A program made the translations under genes and the position numbers. A stretch of 64,000 bases of DNA. Origin: Lingula anatina (lineage: Eukaryota > Brachiopoda > Lingulata > Lingulida > Lingulidae). Positions within the stretch are counted from its first letter, which is position 1, and every line of letters begins with the position of its first letter. The DNA is taken from NCBI RefSeq assembly GCF_001039355.2, contig NW_019774402.1, positions 312,428-376,427 on the forward strand, written 5' to 3'. The notes under the pieces are model-generated. The model was not told the origin of the DNA. It saw only the letters and a list, made by a program, of their open reading frames with translations, and did no database searches. Positions 34,496 to 49,900 of the stretch are shown one piece after another.

Positions 34496-34989
34496 TCAAA
34501 CTCTTCCACTGGTGTCATCAAGATCATCTTCTGTCTCACTATCAAGAAGACTCTTGTCAGAATTCCCAGTTTTCAAACCTCGATACTCCCCCTTAGCAGC
34601 ATCTACCCCATTGGCTTTCCTATTCCTCCAAAACAAATACCCATTACTGTATGCTTGGAAAAGGAAAAATATCAACAAAAACAGAACAATAGACGACACA
34701 CAGAACAGTATAGCAATTGCAACCATCCATATGACTTTTGGTTCTATGTAAGACATGGGTCTCTCCCTCAGAGGCACACAAGCTCCCTTACTTTGGATAT
34801 AGTTCTTATGGCAAGTAAGACACTGTTGAGGAGTGGGTCCCGAACACGTCTGGCATGACACATTGCACACTTTACACACTAGTTGGAGAGTACCGTTAGT
34901 GTTGTTTCTGGTAGAGGTGCTTGGGTAGTAACCCCCAGGGCAAGTCTCCAGGCAGTCTGAGCCCAAGGCATACATGCCATCTGTACAAC
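34496..34989 (-). CDS. furin-like: Furin terminal exon: Cys-rich repeat, membrane span, cytoplasmic tail
   Basis: Entered in phase 1 and ending TGA at 34498-34496. It encodes [16 protein letters not shown] and further Cys pairs, a juxtamembrane stretch, a ~28-residue hydrophobic span, and a ~50-residue tail. The tail has YRGL, a YxxPhi sorting motif that aligns with YKGL of human furin, then [13 protein letters not shown]. In vertebrate furin the equivalent acidic cluster is CK2-phosphorylated and directs retrieval to the trans-Golgi network. Confidence 0.93.
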
Positions 34990-37900
34990 CTGCAATGAAA
35001 AACAAACACATAAAAATAGGTTTACTTACTTAATAAAGAGACAATATTTGTATTTCAAAAATTACATTTACTTGCAAAATAAAAAAGATCTTGACATTCA
35101 AAGTACTTAATTTATTTTATTGATGATCTAAAACTAAAGCATTCTCAATGGCATTACTTTTGCGGAAACACTGTTACGACAAACTAAGTGAGAAAAACTG
35201 CAAAGCTGTTGCTCGAGGATGATGAGGATGAAATGACAGACAGAAGGTACAGAGCAGGCAAGCAAACTGGCTAAATCACAACATATCTCACATTCAGTCA
35301 GAATTTGAAAAAGACATCATTTCCATTGCTGTTAAGCCGAAAGCCTCCAACCCAAGAAATAAATCCCAGCCTCTTTACAGGTGCAGAACCATACCAACCC
35401 ATTACTACACAGGTTGCTTTCCAGTAGTTTTCTGTGTGAATACAGCTAGAAAGAACTATTATTTTTGCATGAGGATTCAGTCTGTTGTTACTGCTGTGGT
35501 TGTCATTCACAAAGTTGAAACACTTAACTTTTATCTGAAGTGAACCAAACTTGCACTTTCAAATTTCTAAATGCTATTTTTCATGTCTTACTATCAAAAT
35601 ATTTTTGAAAAATATCATCAACTTTGGTCTGATTTTGTGAGCAAAACTACACAACAACCTGCCCATGTAAATGGCTCATGAAGATAAGTTGAAGCCCACT
35701 ACAAGAGGTTAAATTGTAATTTAAAATGAAGATTCAACCTGTTCACTACAAAAGTGCACAGTAATACCAGAATTTTTTTCACAGAGCTCTTAGAAGCATT
35801 ATATTATATTCCTCAGCCCATTAACTATTGGCAAGATGTTAACCATGTTTTTTAATGGCATGTTAGTAGAAAATATATCAATACACCAAAATTTAGTGTT
35901 CACCAGGCTAAAAGGCCATAGCAACAAAAAGACGGAATGCTTGTTCAATCAGAAAAGTCCCTAGTGTGGTATAAAATGTGCAGGGTATAACACATATGGC
36001 ACTCAGACGTGACAGTGCAAGTGAAGTTGCATTTACATCAAGTTAAACACAGACATTTTCTGGGTTTTAACATGACAAACTGATTAACAGATGAGAAAAT
36101 TAGCCATTTTAAAACCCAGAACAGGTTCATGTTAGATGTGATGTAAATTGTGCTCATTGCTTAGATATCGTACTGTTTCATCAACCATAGTGCACTGTCC
36201 TTACCCAGCTGTAAAACTATGCAATGCAATGCAACTATATGTACACTCTCAGCTTAAAGAAAAACAAAATAACAGCAGCAACAGTATGTCTCTTTTCTCT
36301 GACCTAATGCATGCAAAATGCCATCAACTACATAACATGCACACACTACAGGGTGATTCCATAATTTATTGTACTTTTTTTTCAATTATACTTTTGAGTT
36401 TCTTAGTAAGAAAAAATAACACAATATTACTTCATTAATAAACAAACTATGTTCAAAGCTAATCTCCATCTAAAACAGATTGGGTGGTATATTGTTATGT
36501 TGGTTTAAGCAATCTAAATAACACACATTTCACAATACATTCATGGTTAAAAAATAATGAAGTTCACTTAAATAAAAAATCAAATTAGTTAGGGACACAA
36601 TAAACAAATAGCAAACTTTCTTAAGTACAAATGAATAAAGATGCGTGCTCAGAAAATTGATCTTGAGGTGTTGTATGGCATTTTAATCATCTATAGATAT
36701 AGATCGGAAAACAGATGTGTCCATGCAACATGCACTCAGGGTATATAACAGTTGATCCTTAAATTTTAAACACTCAAAAAATTCTAAATCATATATTTCA
36801 ACACCATCTGAATAATCCATGCACCAAGAAAACTGACTGCAGTTAAATTAAAAGTTAATTTCATGTTTTGACAGCAGCAGCAACAGGAAGTTGCACATAA
36901 ATATGAAACTTAAAGCAATAAGATGTAAGGATGTAGTTTTGCATCTTGGTAAATTGATCCTATTGGCTTTCAGTTGGCTACAGGTACAATATGTGAATAC
37001 AAAATACCACTGGTTTATCTTAATCCATCAGTCATCAAAACTAAGTTAATCTAACAACAAAATGTAAGCAATGTCCAGGCATGTCATTAGTAATATTCTA
37101 AGTAAGGTCCAACAGCAATCAATACAAGATCAATACAAATAGATACTTTGATAGGTGTTGCTGCACCATCAAATGACATGCCTGAAAATCAAACAATAAA
37201 CAAATGAAGACTACAAGTTTACATAAATAAGCCTTGGTTACATAATTATAACACCTGTGGCATATCATGCGTGTACACAAGTACCATGCTGGATAACACA
37301 GCTCAACTTCATTTTAAAAGGTGAAAAGGCCCAAAATCACAGACAAGCATGCCTGGAAATAGGACATATTCCAACACATGCAGATAGTTAATGAAAAAGT
37401 TGCTTGGAATAAACAATTAGTTGTAATTTCTCAACTCTGCAGCCATGGTCTTTAACTCAGATCTACCACAATAACTGAACAAACAATTGGTTTGTTAGTG
37501 TTGATACATACACTCACCCTGGATACTTGAAGAGCTGAAACTAATAAGACTTGCTTCTGTTTGTCCATCACATTGAAATTTTGGACAAGGTAATTTTGTG
37601 ATGAACCCAGTATTTATCATCATTATATTAACATTGAATGGATAGGTATTCATTTGAATCCCCCCCCCCCTTTTTTTCCTAAAACATTGCTTTTTTTCAA
37701 GAATAACAGTAAAGTAATCTTATTAATGTTTCCTTAAATTAATGCTCAAAGACACTCAGATGGCTATTTCTTTGCCTTGGTTGACCAAATCTCAAGATTT
37801 TTTTAAATATTTGATACCTCGTTTTTCCAATTTTGTTTCAATAAGCATTTATGTTTTACAATTTGGAAATGAACTGAAATGATGACATTAACATTAAAGG

Positions 37901-40900
37901 TATCAAAAAGTATTCAGATAGTTTTTTCTTTTCATCAAAATCTTCAATTTGCCAAAACAACAATTATCTTTTCTCTCTTTTTTCTTTAAAATACTGCTCC
38001 TCATTTGATTTTTTTTTCTGCAAAGACCTTCCAATATATATAACTCAACATAATAGCTGACTTATAAATACCTATAATTCAGATATTCACTTCTTTTGTA
38101 CAAATCACCATTTCCAACCTATGGATTCATAGCGATTTCACTGTATATGTACACCAACACAGTATGTACAATCAGAAATTAGTTATCACATTAACTTGTG
38201 ATGCTTACATCATTAATACATCAACATACAATCTATACCACATAAGTAAATATTTGTTTACACAAACAAAAGACAATACACTGAATAAATATATTATACA
38301 AGTATCTCTTTTCAAATTCTGTTCTACACCACAGATGACCAAATGTGATTTCAAAATTCATTTACTTAATTACACTGTAATTTCAAATAGCTTATTTGCA
38401 CTTAGAGAATGTCTTCCATAATGAAAGAACTGGTATACCACACCAAGGGATGTAAAGGTGGAAAGAAATGCACTATTAAGAAGTAAAGGGTAGCTGATGA
38501 AAAAGAGACTTCAGTTTCTTGTCAAATTCCTTCAATCATAAATATCAGTTAATTACTTGGTATATACACCTGCTGCCAATTGTAAAATATGAATATAACC
38601 TTGCAATTTTACAGGATAAGATTAATTTGATTGTCTTCAAGTTTAACCAAAGTAAAGAAAACATCACAAACAAGAAAAAATGCATTACCTGAATGAATAA
38701 GCAGTGATTAAACTGATGAAATAATTTATCTAGAAAATTGGCATCCGCTGACAGTTGCTACTAATGAAAATTGTATGATAATATAGGCAATCAGTTGTAC
38801 ATGTTAAATGTTTTCTTTTTTAGGATACCCACTGAGCAGCCAAGACCACACATGTTCAATCTAATAGGACAAGCACATAGTTAATTGGATATTAGAGAAT
38901 TCCACACAACCTTAACTTGGTTAATGAACTGAGGTCTGCCTATACAACATAAGGAAATTTTCTTAGAGTATGAAAACATTTCTAAATCACAAAAAATTCC
39001 CCAGCAGATATCGATAGAGATTACTAGTTCTCTACAACTAACAAGCATGGCAAAAATTTAGTGCTCTCTATCATTTGACATCAATGAATATGTTATATAT
39101 CTGTCACATTAAAGAAAACTGACAGCATTTAAAATACAATATTTTATACTCTCCTAATGCAAGGTTAATGCATTCAATGTATTGGCTTTGAAAATTGTTC
39201 ACATTGTTGCACATGTATGGTAGAATAACATGGCAAAGACATTTGAATAGCTCGTTTCTCATTCATTTGACCAAACTTATTGATGTGTATACAAAGCAAG
39301 CCATGCACTCACTGGGTTGTAACATAATTCAAAATGATTTGATCTGGTAAGTATATAGTATCTCTTCTGTGCCAAACTTTGAATAAATCCTCAATATGAG
39401 AAATATAAATGTACAAAAATAGTCTGAATGATATCATATAAATAATGAGGAATAACTAAAACACATAATTTATGAAAACAAAAGAGTTGTATTCATATAG
39501 CTAATAAATAACACATATACTATATTTAACTGAGGTCATTTTGTTTCATTATGGGGAAAATAAAGGTTTAACAAGCAAGAGAAATGCAAAATGAATGAAG
39601 AGAATTTATATTAAAAACAGTAGTGCCAATGCATTAAGATAATTCATTTTTCCCTTTTCTTGTTATCCTAAATCACATTCCTTGACAACACAATATAACT
39701 GCCAAATCCAAACAAAACAATCATAGTTGCATAGTAAAAATTATGCAGTTCATTATGAAAAAGATTAAAACCATGATTTTATCATAATTGTCAAGTAAGT
39801 AATCAGTGTCATTATAAGGCAAAGGGCAAAAAGTGTACTTAAATAAGAGATCGTAATTTAAGCATTTGCACAATAATTTGAAATTTTGGCACATTTTCCA
39901 CATTTCAGATTGCACAGAAAATATATGGATGATTTAACAACAACCTACACAATACATATTCACACTGTTGTGAGAAAATATACATGGTAGCATCTCTATT
40001 TCTTCTGATTTATTACAAGAAACAGCCTGGACTTTCCTTCTTCTTTCCTGCCATTTTCTTTTAACTCGTGGCAATGTTCTGTGTGGAGTGATGCTGAAGC
40101 TAAGAAATGTTAGTTCAACCACCACCCACCAAAGAAAATAGTTAGTGTCACCCACTCACCAAAGCAAGTACAGTGGTAGAGAGAAGTCCTCTAGCAGTGC
40201 AAGTCACATGAGACACGAGACAAAAATGAAGAATATGAACACTTCAGTAGGTGGCTCTCCCTTCTGACAAAACATGGAATGTGACATGGTGCCCAGCTTC
40301 TGTATTTTCATCTTTTTTTCTCCATTTTTCACTTTGACCACTGTCATACAAACAGTGAAATAGAGACAGTCCCAAGCAATAGAGCAAGACAGGCAGAATT
40401 AGCAACTGTACTGCGTGAGTACATAAAACTAGGGAGGATTTGCCCACCTGATGACTTCTGGGAATCATTGTAGTTGCTCAGAGGATGCTGTGAGGTTCCA
40501 TGAAGCACCAATGTGAAACCCTTCAACTCCGCCGCTGTAAACATAAAAAAGAAGTAAGTTTTTGAGCTCAATTTCAAAATTGACATTAATATCCAATTTT
40601 TACTGACTACTTAACTAATATTACCCTTAATGTGAATGGATATCGTATAAAACTTATAATAAATGGCTACAAAAAATGTAAAAATCAGAAACGTGTAATT
40701 TATATGTACATAAATTGATTTTTTTACCACACTTTCAATACAAATGTAAGTTAACTTTCTTTTAAGTGCAATCAATTGGTTAATGCAATCATTCCTATAT
40801 AGCTTCATATATATATATATATGTACAGTGAGGAAGAAAAGCCAGCAAATGAACTGAAAAAAGAAAAAAATCAAGACTTAATAAAAGACACAAAGGGATA

Positions 40901-43900
40901 TAAAACAATAAGGATAAATATGAACAACAATAATAATGCATAATGTGGTGTGTTCATTAATTGTGCATAATTAAAACCATGCATTAAAGTTACTACAAGC
41001 TGGTTCTACAGTACTTCATGACAAACTAATGCCTAACATTGTTTTGTTATCTCTTGTCAGGGCCTATTGCAGCCAATCATGATATTCTGCCCTTGCTAAG
41101 CATTTTTATACCAGGGCACATTATCAGCTGTTATAAGAACTGCTCTGCTAAGTTCTTTTTTTTTTCTAGAAAGCATACTTTGCAACTATTTAAAGACAAA
41201 ATCTGTAGTCTATTGTTATCCACAGCAAATTACACCCCTTGATGGCACTCCTGTGCCTGAGATGATAGACTTTCAATCAGTTTTTAAATTAACTAAATCC
41301 ATCCATGCAGCATTCAAATCCGTAAACAAATAAAGCAATGTGACATGCAGACAGTTTTGAGTGCACAACAAAACAACACCATCAAGACACAGAACACAGA
41401 AACGACACCAAGAATAGAAAGTATATATATATTGCCTTGCCTGTAGTCATAAAACTAGTGGTAGGAGTTGTGGAAATATGTGCTGGATAGCGATTCATGT
41501 AAGGTGGATCTTGTTCGTTTCTTGGGACATTAGGCTTATTGTAATTAGGCTTATCAGTCTTACTTGTGACCCTCAGGGGGTACTGATAGAAATGAGTGGT
41601 GGTAGTAGCAGTAGTGGGCTCAGTTGTTGTCTTTGTTGGCCATCGTATCTTTGTTTTCGTAGGAACAGGCGAGGTGGTTTTAAGGGGGGTGGTGGTTTTG
41701 GGGGAAGGTGTAGGTGGTGCGAGTGGGTCTGTTTCTGTTCCATACAAAACTAGAGTCCAGTCATGTAGGCGTGCTCGGCGGACTGCAAGCAAAAATGGAA
41801 GTCATTTGACATCTCACCATACAAACAATCATACATCTGAAACAATATCTGCCTTGAGACAGACAACAAATATATATATATAAATATATAAATATATCAA
41901 CAGACAATACTATGACCTTACTTTCTCTCTGATAACACACAATAATATTTTCTTTTGTATATTAGTTTATGGCTGGAGCGAAATAAACAATCCCAATACC
42001 AGATTCACTGTTACTGCTATAAAATGTAGAAACTAACAGAAAACAAAAACCTTGTATAGAGCTCGAGTTAGCCTTTTATGACCTGAATTAAATCACTGAT
42101 TTTATTTTACCTTTAAGCCCTGGCACCTATTTTAGTACTTAAAATAAAGTTCTCATATCAGACAGAAGAAATGTTTACGGAGATCAACACTATAGGATCA
42201 CATGAGTGCAAGGGATAATGAAAGCTGCCAAATTACACTAAATAAGACTGGTATAATATAGTCACTGGCACTGATGACCTACAGGCTAAGAAGTAGAGTG
42301 CAATGTTAGTTTGGAGCAGTCACTACAATAAATATGCAGATTAAATCAGCTAGCGTGCATTCCTGTGTTCTCATGGGTAACTTCTTACTATAGGGATTGA
42401 ACTTGGAGAACAAATGCTCTTCCCCTGACTCCCCCCTCCCCCCCAAACAGCCTGAGCAGAATTTCCAAATTGTTTGTTCTAACATTTACCCTAATTTACC
42501 AATTACAATTATGTCTGTAAAATTACAAACATGTACAAATATATCTGACACTTAACAGCTTTGCATCATTTGAGAAGTAACCAACAAAAAAGATGTATAT
42601 AGACAATTACAAAAATACAGTGTTTCTATTATTCCTCTCATCAGACAACTTACATAGTTATTAATTGAATAGGATTCTCAACACCGATATTTCCACAAAA
42701 AACTGAAAATATCTACAGAAATATTACATCTTAGAAAGGGAATCAGTGGAAGTCAATCCCAAGTAAGAAGAAATTGCATCAGTAATTGTTGATTAGGAAA
42801 ATACTGCAAGGTCAACTGAGACCAAGACCTGGTAAAGTCAGATAAATTAAGCTGACTAGTTCTGTGATTTGTTCACATTTGGAAAAAAAAGGGGGGGGGG
42901 AAGTAAATAGTTAACCCAACCTTAACAAAGAGCAAGTATCAAAAGTACCACTTACGCATAGCATCACTATTTTCTACTTCCAGTGTCCACTTTCCCTCTG
43001 CATTCTCCCCCCAGTTATGTGTGGTCATAAAGGCCCAGTCTCCAAACCCATCCTTTGAGGTATCCCGGGCTCTTTTGGCTAAAAGTGTAGATCTGGTGCC
43101 TGATGGAGATGTGAGGAAAATCTGAATGGCACCTCTGTGCTCTGAGGACAGTGTGATCTTGGCCTGAACATGTTCAAGGTAACGCACGTGGTGAGCAGTG
43201 CCAAAACATGCATCTGTTCGAATTGACACGGTTATCGTGTTTCTTGCAGTAATTGCCCTGGAAGAAAAGGATAATCATATCTATTCATTGGTTAAGTAAA
43301 AACATCGATAAAAGATGCTACTTTTTAGGCTCAATTTGCTATATTATATTGCAGCTTTGGCTAATGTGAAGCTTCCTGGCAGAGAACACTCATTTAGAAA
43401 TTTCAACACCTCTTTATGGCTCCCATGGTATGCTTTTAATGTAGTTTGAGAACTAGCCACTGTAAACTGATGATCTTGGATGTCTTTCTCAAGAAAAACT
43501 GGAACCTGAATGATGCCCCATTCAATGATTTTCCTTCTTTCTGTAATCAATGAAATGGGCTGTAGATCATGTTACAGTGACAGCATTTTCTCTCTCTTTA
43601 TATTTTTTGCATAATATGTGCTTTTGCATGAATGGATTGCTCTCTTCAGGAGTAATTTTATCATCAAAAGTGTATTACCTTCAATGGTAACAAATTGAAA
43701 AAGTACAATATACTTTAGTGGCTTTTATAGAGAAACAAGCATTTCAGATTTTTAATTTTTTTTTCCTTATAAGATCAGTGTTGCTACTAGCTAAAGGCCA
43801 TTTAACAAGCAATGGAGCAGCAGGGATTTCATATCATTTATCATCAAGAATGAAAAGATAATGAGAATCACTCTTGGACTTCACAGTAGTGTAATTCAAT

Positions 43901-46900
43901 TGTCTCAGGGGACAAAACATAATTTTTATGAGGAACCAATTACCTCTTACACTACAAGTAATCATACCACAGAGACACACTAGATGAGCATTTTGCACCT
44001 TTCTGGTACTTCACACCTTTGCTCCATTTGAGATGTATTTGTCATCCAAGAACAGGGTAAGCTTTAGTCAGAATAACAGCTATCCCTGAGTATGTCCTAC
44101 TAAAAAAATTCTTGTAATAATGATCATAACTGACACAGCACTTAAACTTATAAGATGCCATTCCAATATTCTTAACCAAATATCATTGACACACCAGGCA
44201 GGAGTCAAGGACAAGATATATATTTTTACACTTTGTTGCACAGATGTGGTGTGTATGTGTGAGTGTGTGTGTGTGTGTGTCAGGGATGATTCATGGCAAA
44301 CATCCACTAAATGAGCAACCTAATTGCAACTACCAATACACTCATCAATTACCATAATTATAATGTATTTACACATTGACAAGAAAACTGGCATCATTTC
44401 AGAAGGTTTTCAATGACAGATATTGCCAATTTTTGACAAATTCATCAATAGTAATTATCATAATGAAATTACAGAATTGTCAAGATGAGTTAGATATTAA
44501 AGTCAAATTACCAACTTTGCAAATTAGAGCCCTGAATCATGAGCATGTAGCCTAGAATGCTTGGTAACCCTCACCTGTTACTCTTGGGGACAGGGATTTC
44601 ACAGATGAGCTGTTTTGGCACTGAGGTCCAGTTCTTAGCCATGGAGGCCATTGCACTTGCATCCATTAAACCATAACCAAAGGAATGACTAACTGGAAAA
44701 GTCAAAGAAATCAACCTGTTAAACATGGTCACTCAATCAGCTAAATGTTTGTAATCATATCAAGAAAATATCAAGAATAATTTATCAAGGAGCAATAATT
44801 GTGTTTACATTTAAATTTCCTTTAGATTTTGATTTAAGTTTTTGTAATATGCATGAATCTGGACAAATATTACTCTAAAAAAATCAAAACACTGTATGTT
44901 TTCATCAGATATACAGTTTGCTGATTGAGGACTTGATGAAGAAACTGACATGCAAATTCTCTGATGACAGGCTGGTAATTTTCTTGGGCAATGGATCAGA
45001 AGATTGCATGCTGCTGGATTGATCACAAAGTTAGAGCAGTGCTTTTACAGGCTGAAGAACATCATATAACAATCTAACAGCTTTTCTTTAAAAAATCATT
45101 TATCAAAATTGAAGTGGGGGACATATTGATCGATGGTCCTCAATTTTGTGAGACAGATACAGAAGTGCATTTACATGCTGTAGAACATTACATAACAACC
45201 TAACAGCCTTTTTAAGCACAAACTTTTTCATCCGCTGATGTAGGGAACATATTGATCAAAAGTTCCCATCTTTATTAACTCTGGTAAGAAAGCTTGCCCT
45301 TCTTGTGGTGAATCACTCCAATTATTTTCATCATCAGATATTGAAACCTGTTGGCATTTTCAATTATAAACTGAATGAAATTCTCATCAGAGATGGAAAA
45401 GACCAATCACAAAGATAGCAAATAAATTTCAATGCTTGCACTATAGTTTGCATTAACCTAAAGCATTCATAATGCCTCTGACACAACTTTGTGGGATTTT
45501 TTCTCAATTTGCTGAAATTTACTGGGCAGCAAATGCAAATGAAATCTGTGGAGTGCTTGATATATAAATAAGACAAAAATGTTTATATATCACTAAAAGT
45601 CCAAGATTTTGACGCGTTTTGTTAAAAAATTGCTTGCAAAAGTGGTTAGCCTAAAAATTCATAACATTCATCTAATATAAAATGTTGTCAAATGTGAAAG
45701 ACATGGAAGACATTGTGGAATTGTAGACATCCTACCTTTTCTTCCCACCCCATTGGTGGTCCAGTCCCCTGCTCGTAATTTGTGGGGTTTGGCCGTCATC
45801 ACAACAATATGCTGTAAATCTCTCCAAGACAGATTGGGGCTGCAAAGATCAATACATGTTCATTATGAAAGGGATAGAAGAAAAAACAAAATTCCTAAAG
45901 CTAGGAGAAAGGGTTCATGCGAACATCTATACAGTAATCAATGGAAAATGTACTCCCATGGGCACACGATAAGAAAAGGAGTAATCAAAATTTCATACCA
46001 AGGCACTAGTAGTTTTGATTCTCAGTTGATATCAGGACCCTGGAGTCAATAAATGCTAATCAAACTGGGGTCCCTGCACTGATGAAGCAATTCATAGGCA
46101 TTGAAGCCTGCTAACTTGGCTTGATAACGTCTAGGAGATTGATTAAAGGAAAAAAATGATACCCCAATTATAAAATGGTCACTTTTGTACTTTGGTTAAG
46201 AAAAAAGATTTTTTTGGTAGCGATGCCTTCATTGATACTTTGGTTCACACAAATGGTTAATCACTTAAGTAAAATTCAAACAAAAAAGAAAAAAAAAAAC
46301 GTTACTTATACTGTATCATATCTATAAAGGCAAAAATGTAAACAATTAACTGATACAATTGATCAACTGTTAAATATTAAACATCTAAATTTTTTAGCTG
46401 CACCTTTAGGCTTACAGGACAAGAGAATATGTTTTCCTTCATGAAGGAAGGAGTAAATAATTATCTTAGTGTCACAAAGCCATTTGTTCATAAACACAAT
46501 TCAAAGGGACTCAGAATTCCAATTTGAACACGTTTTTAAATGAAAAACAAGCTTCCCGTAACCACAGATTAACCAGATTACAAACAAACAATGTTGTTTC
46601 TCTGTATACTGAAATTTATGTGTCTGTGTGAACAGTCCATCTATCAATGTGCACAGTCTTCTGTCTTTTAAAATCACATGGTTTGTCAACTTCATCCATC
46701 AGCAACCCCAGGTTCACCTTTTTCCAATTTTCTTATTACATGATATGGCAATTCATTACAGACCACAATCTATACCAAAGTGAAATCAAAACCAACTTTT
46801 CATCATATAGATTTTCCTTTTGCACTGAAACTAAAACTTTCATTAATTTCATTTCAGCAAATATATTAACCTGAGGAGTGAAAAGAGTAGGAACCGACAT

Positions 46901-49900
46901 TATACTGATCTTTTTTTTGTCTTCTTTCTGATCAGGATCTAAGGATGGAAAAAAAGGATGTCTTTGCTTGTGGAGCTAAACTATTTATTCCAACAGTCAA
47001 ACCTAAACTACATCAACCCTCTCTTACTTTGCTTGTAAGGCTAAAGCACATATCCCAGCTGCTAGTGGGGCACTGGCTGAGGTTCCAGTATGAGACTCAG
47101 TGCAAGCTTTTCTCAGGTCTGTGGTCACCTGAAATAATAAACATTTCATTTTCATCAGCCTCGTGCTTACTAATGGGTTTACATCCAATCACTTAGACTA
47201 GGTGTTTTTTTTTTACAAAAGTGGTAAGCCTTCAAAAATATCCATAATATTCATCTAACCTGAAATGTCAAATACGTAAGACATGGAAGACATTGTGAAA
47301 TTGCAGACGAAGAAGACGAATATAGTTATGACACAGTAAGGTACCAAATGTCACCTTTTCTTCTTTTTTAATAATCAAATTAATAAAGATCACCTGCTAC
47401 CTGATAGCTACATGAAGTGAGCTAACATATTTGCTTAATGCACACATCAGGCATATAACTGTGGAGCTATGCCACCCTAAACCTTTCAGATGCCTTTCAA
47501 ATGGCAGTGCACCATTTCTGTAAATGCATTGCTAATGTTCCACTTTGTAAATAGAAAGCATTTAACATGAAGGCCATGAAGTTATAAGTGTCCCTAATTG
47601 TACCATTACTAACTATTAGTACTCCCAATCAACTTACTATTTGTCTCTCATTTCCTGAGCCACTGCTGTAAGTGGTGGCTAGAGTGGAGGAGCAGGCCTC
47701 TGAATACCATGGAATGTTCCCTGATTCAGTTGTACTACTAATGGACAGTGTGTAGATACTGTTGGTATACCCATCACAGTTACAGCTATCATCATCACGG
47801 CCACCATTCCCTGATGCCCACACAAAGATAGAACCCAGACCTTGGCGACCCTAAAACAATTCACAAAAATAGACATGCAGTAGCCAAAACAGTCAGAGAT
47901 TCCATTTCCTCATATGAATAAATGCCACTACTAACAACATAATCAAGTTCTGCTATTATTGCTATGCAACAAATGGAACATTAGTGTTTTTACTGCATTT
48001 CAAAATAGAAAATATTTTTTCATATTTAAGTACAGCTGTAGATGTAGTGAATGAGAATATTTATTTCACAAGTAAAAGCATGACCTACTATTTCCAGTAT
48101 TGTGAACTGGTTTATGAGGGATTTTCAAAATTATCTCCATGTACAATGCCTTAAACATACACTTAAAGGCTTTGGTACTGAACTTAATCATGAACCAAAG
48201 AATATTTTGATGGTTCATTTACGCTGCAAGATTGTCAGATGATTATGATAGCAAGATGATTAACTTTTCAATAAACAACCAAACCATGTCAAGCTCTGTT
48301 GTTAAAATGAGAATATGAGCTGGAACTTGTTGCAAACGTGATATTCTCTGCTTTAACTTTATAACACATTGACAGCTCTGAAAGCCTTTCTGTCATCAAT
48401 GAAAGTGCTTTTACAGAGTAACATATTTTAATAATTTTATAGTTGGCTACACACTTATTAGATTCAATTCCATTATCACAGTGGACTATCATAACGCTTT
48501 CCTTATTTTCAAACAGTTGTGACAAAAGTATTCTTTGGAGTATTAAAAAAAAAACACCAAAAAATATTATAATTTAGATTTTATGTCCTTTAAAAAAAAG
48601 GAATTGGTAAACCTGAGTGAAATTTTTAAAGTGCATCATCTCATTTGGGAGACACACAACAACAAAAGGCACAAATAAGGGCCCACTGAAGATCTTTTTA
48701 AAAGAATCAGTGAAATCAAGCAAAGCATTTTTATTCAATAATGTAAGTTCATCATCCTCACTTTGGAGACCCCATCTTTAAAAGCTTTTTTGGCTAGTGT
48801 TGCTGGCCCATCCACTGTCCTTCCATCATCATCAGGCCCCCAGCTAGCACTGTAAATATCTATGTGGTCTCGACGGAGACTGAGAGATGTTGCTTCTACG
48901 GCATCTGTCACATCTCCATCTAACATACGAACACCTGAAACCAAATAAAAATGATAATAAAATTGTCAATACTTTCAAAGAAAATTCAGAGTTTTTTTGG
49001 ATATATTGTATTCAGTTTTTAACCATCACCTCAAGGATATTTTGAAACTGATGACAAAGTTTTTGTTTCAAACATGAAAAAAGACATGATAAAAATTTAT
49101 TTCAGCAACTTAAAAAGAAAAAAAAAAAAAAATCTGCTGCCAGGAGAAGAAAAAAAATCAATGTCTGATCAATGTTACTTCAAATCTAGAATTAAGCTTT
49201 ATCTTAATTGCCATCTAATGCCAACAAAATTCAACTGGTATTTCCTATAATGAATGAATGGTTTATCCTATACTGAATGAATGAATCTTGACGTAAGATA
49301 TAATTGTCTTCTGGTAAAAATACCACACACAACTGGCAAGGCACCTCATTTGATTTATATTCCCACTTTATATTGAAATTTCTTGTTTACTTTATTTTCC
49401 TTTCCACAAAACTAGGTACTAATTTTTAAGAAGAGTAACATAAAAAAAAAACAAAAAAAAAACATACACACTCCAAAGTTTCATGACAATATCAATCAGA
49501 GGTTGAGATTTTTTCTGCATGATTGTGAAAAATGTTCCCGATTTTTTAAAATGAAACTTAATTGGGGCACTGTCTAAATACAGACATTTCTATTCTGACA
49601 TCCTGTAATATCATTGTACCTCCTATATTTGCATCATAAGCAATGCCAACACTGCACACATTGTTATTAGACGAGGCAGCTACTTCTCCAGCACAGCGCG
49701 TCCCATGTCTGAAATGAAATCAACAGTTGAAGTTAACAGGAAATCTATGTACTCACAAAATACTTACAATTTCACTGTAAGTAAAAACATATCAATAGAG
49801 ATAACTTCTTTGAACCAATTAATGTAAATCTGTGGATCACTTTATCATATCTGATACTTGATGGGATACCTAATTTCAAAATCCAAGAGCAAACTGCAGT

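Noticed and set aside
35000-40440. Possible second furin Cys-rich repeat exon
   Set aside because: No minus-strand frame with paired CxxC spacing and splice sites was found; the gene appears to have one repeat.
40803-40822. ATATAT palindrome as a regulatory hairpin
   Set aside because: It is a simple (AT)n tract; self-complementarity is trivial.
41478-41883. Gly/Val-rich frames on the + strand
   Set aside because: They are antisense shadows of the Thr/Pro-rich furin exon B.
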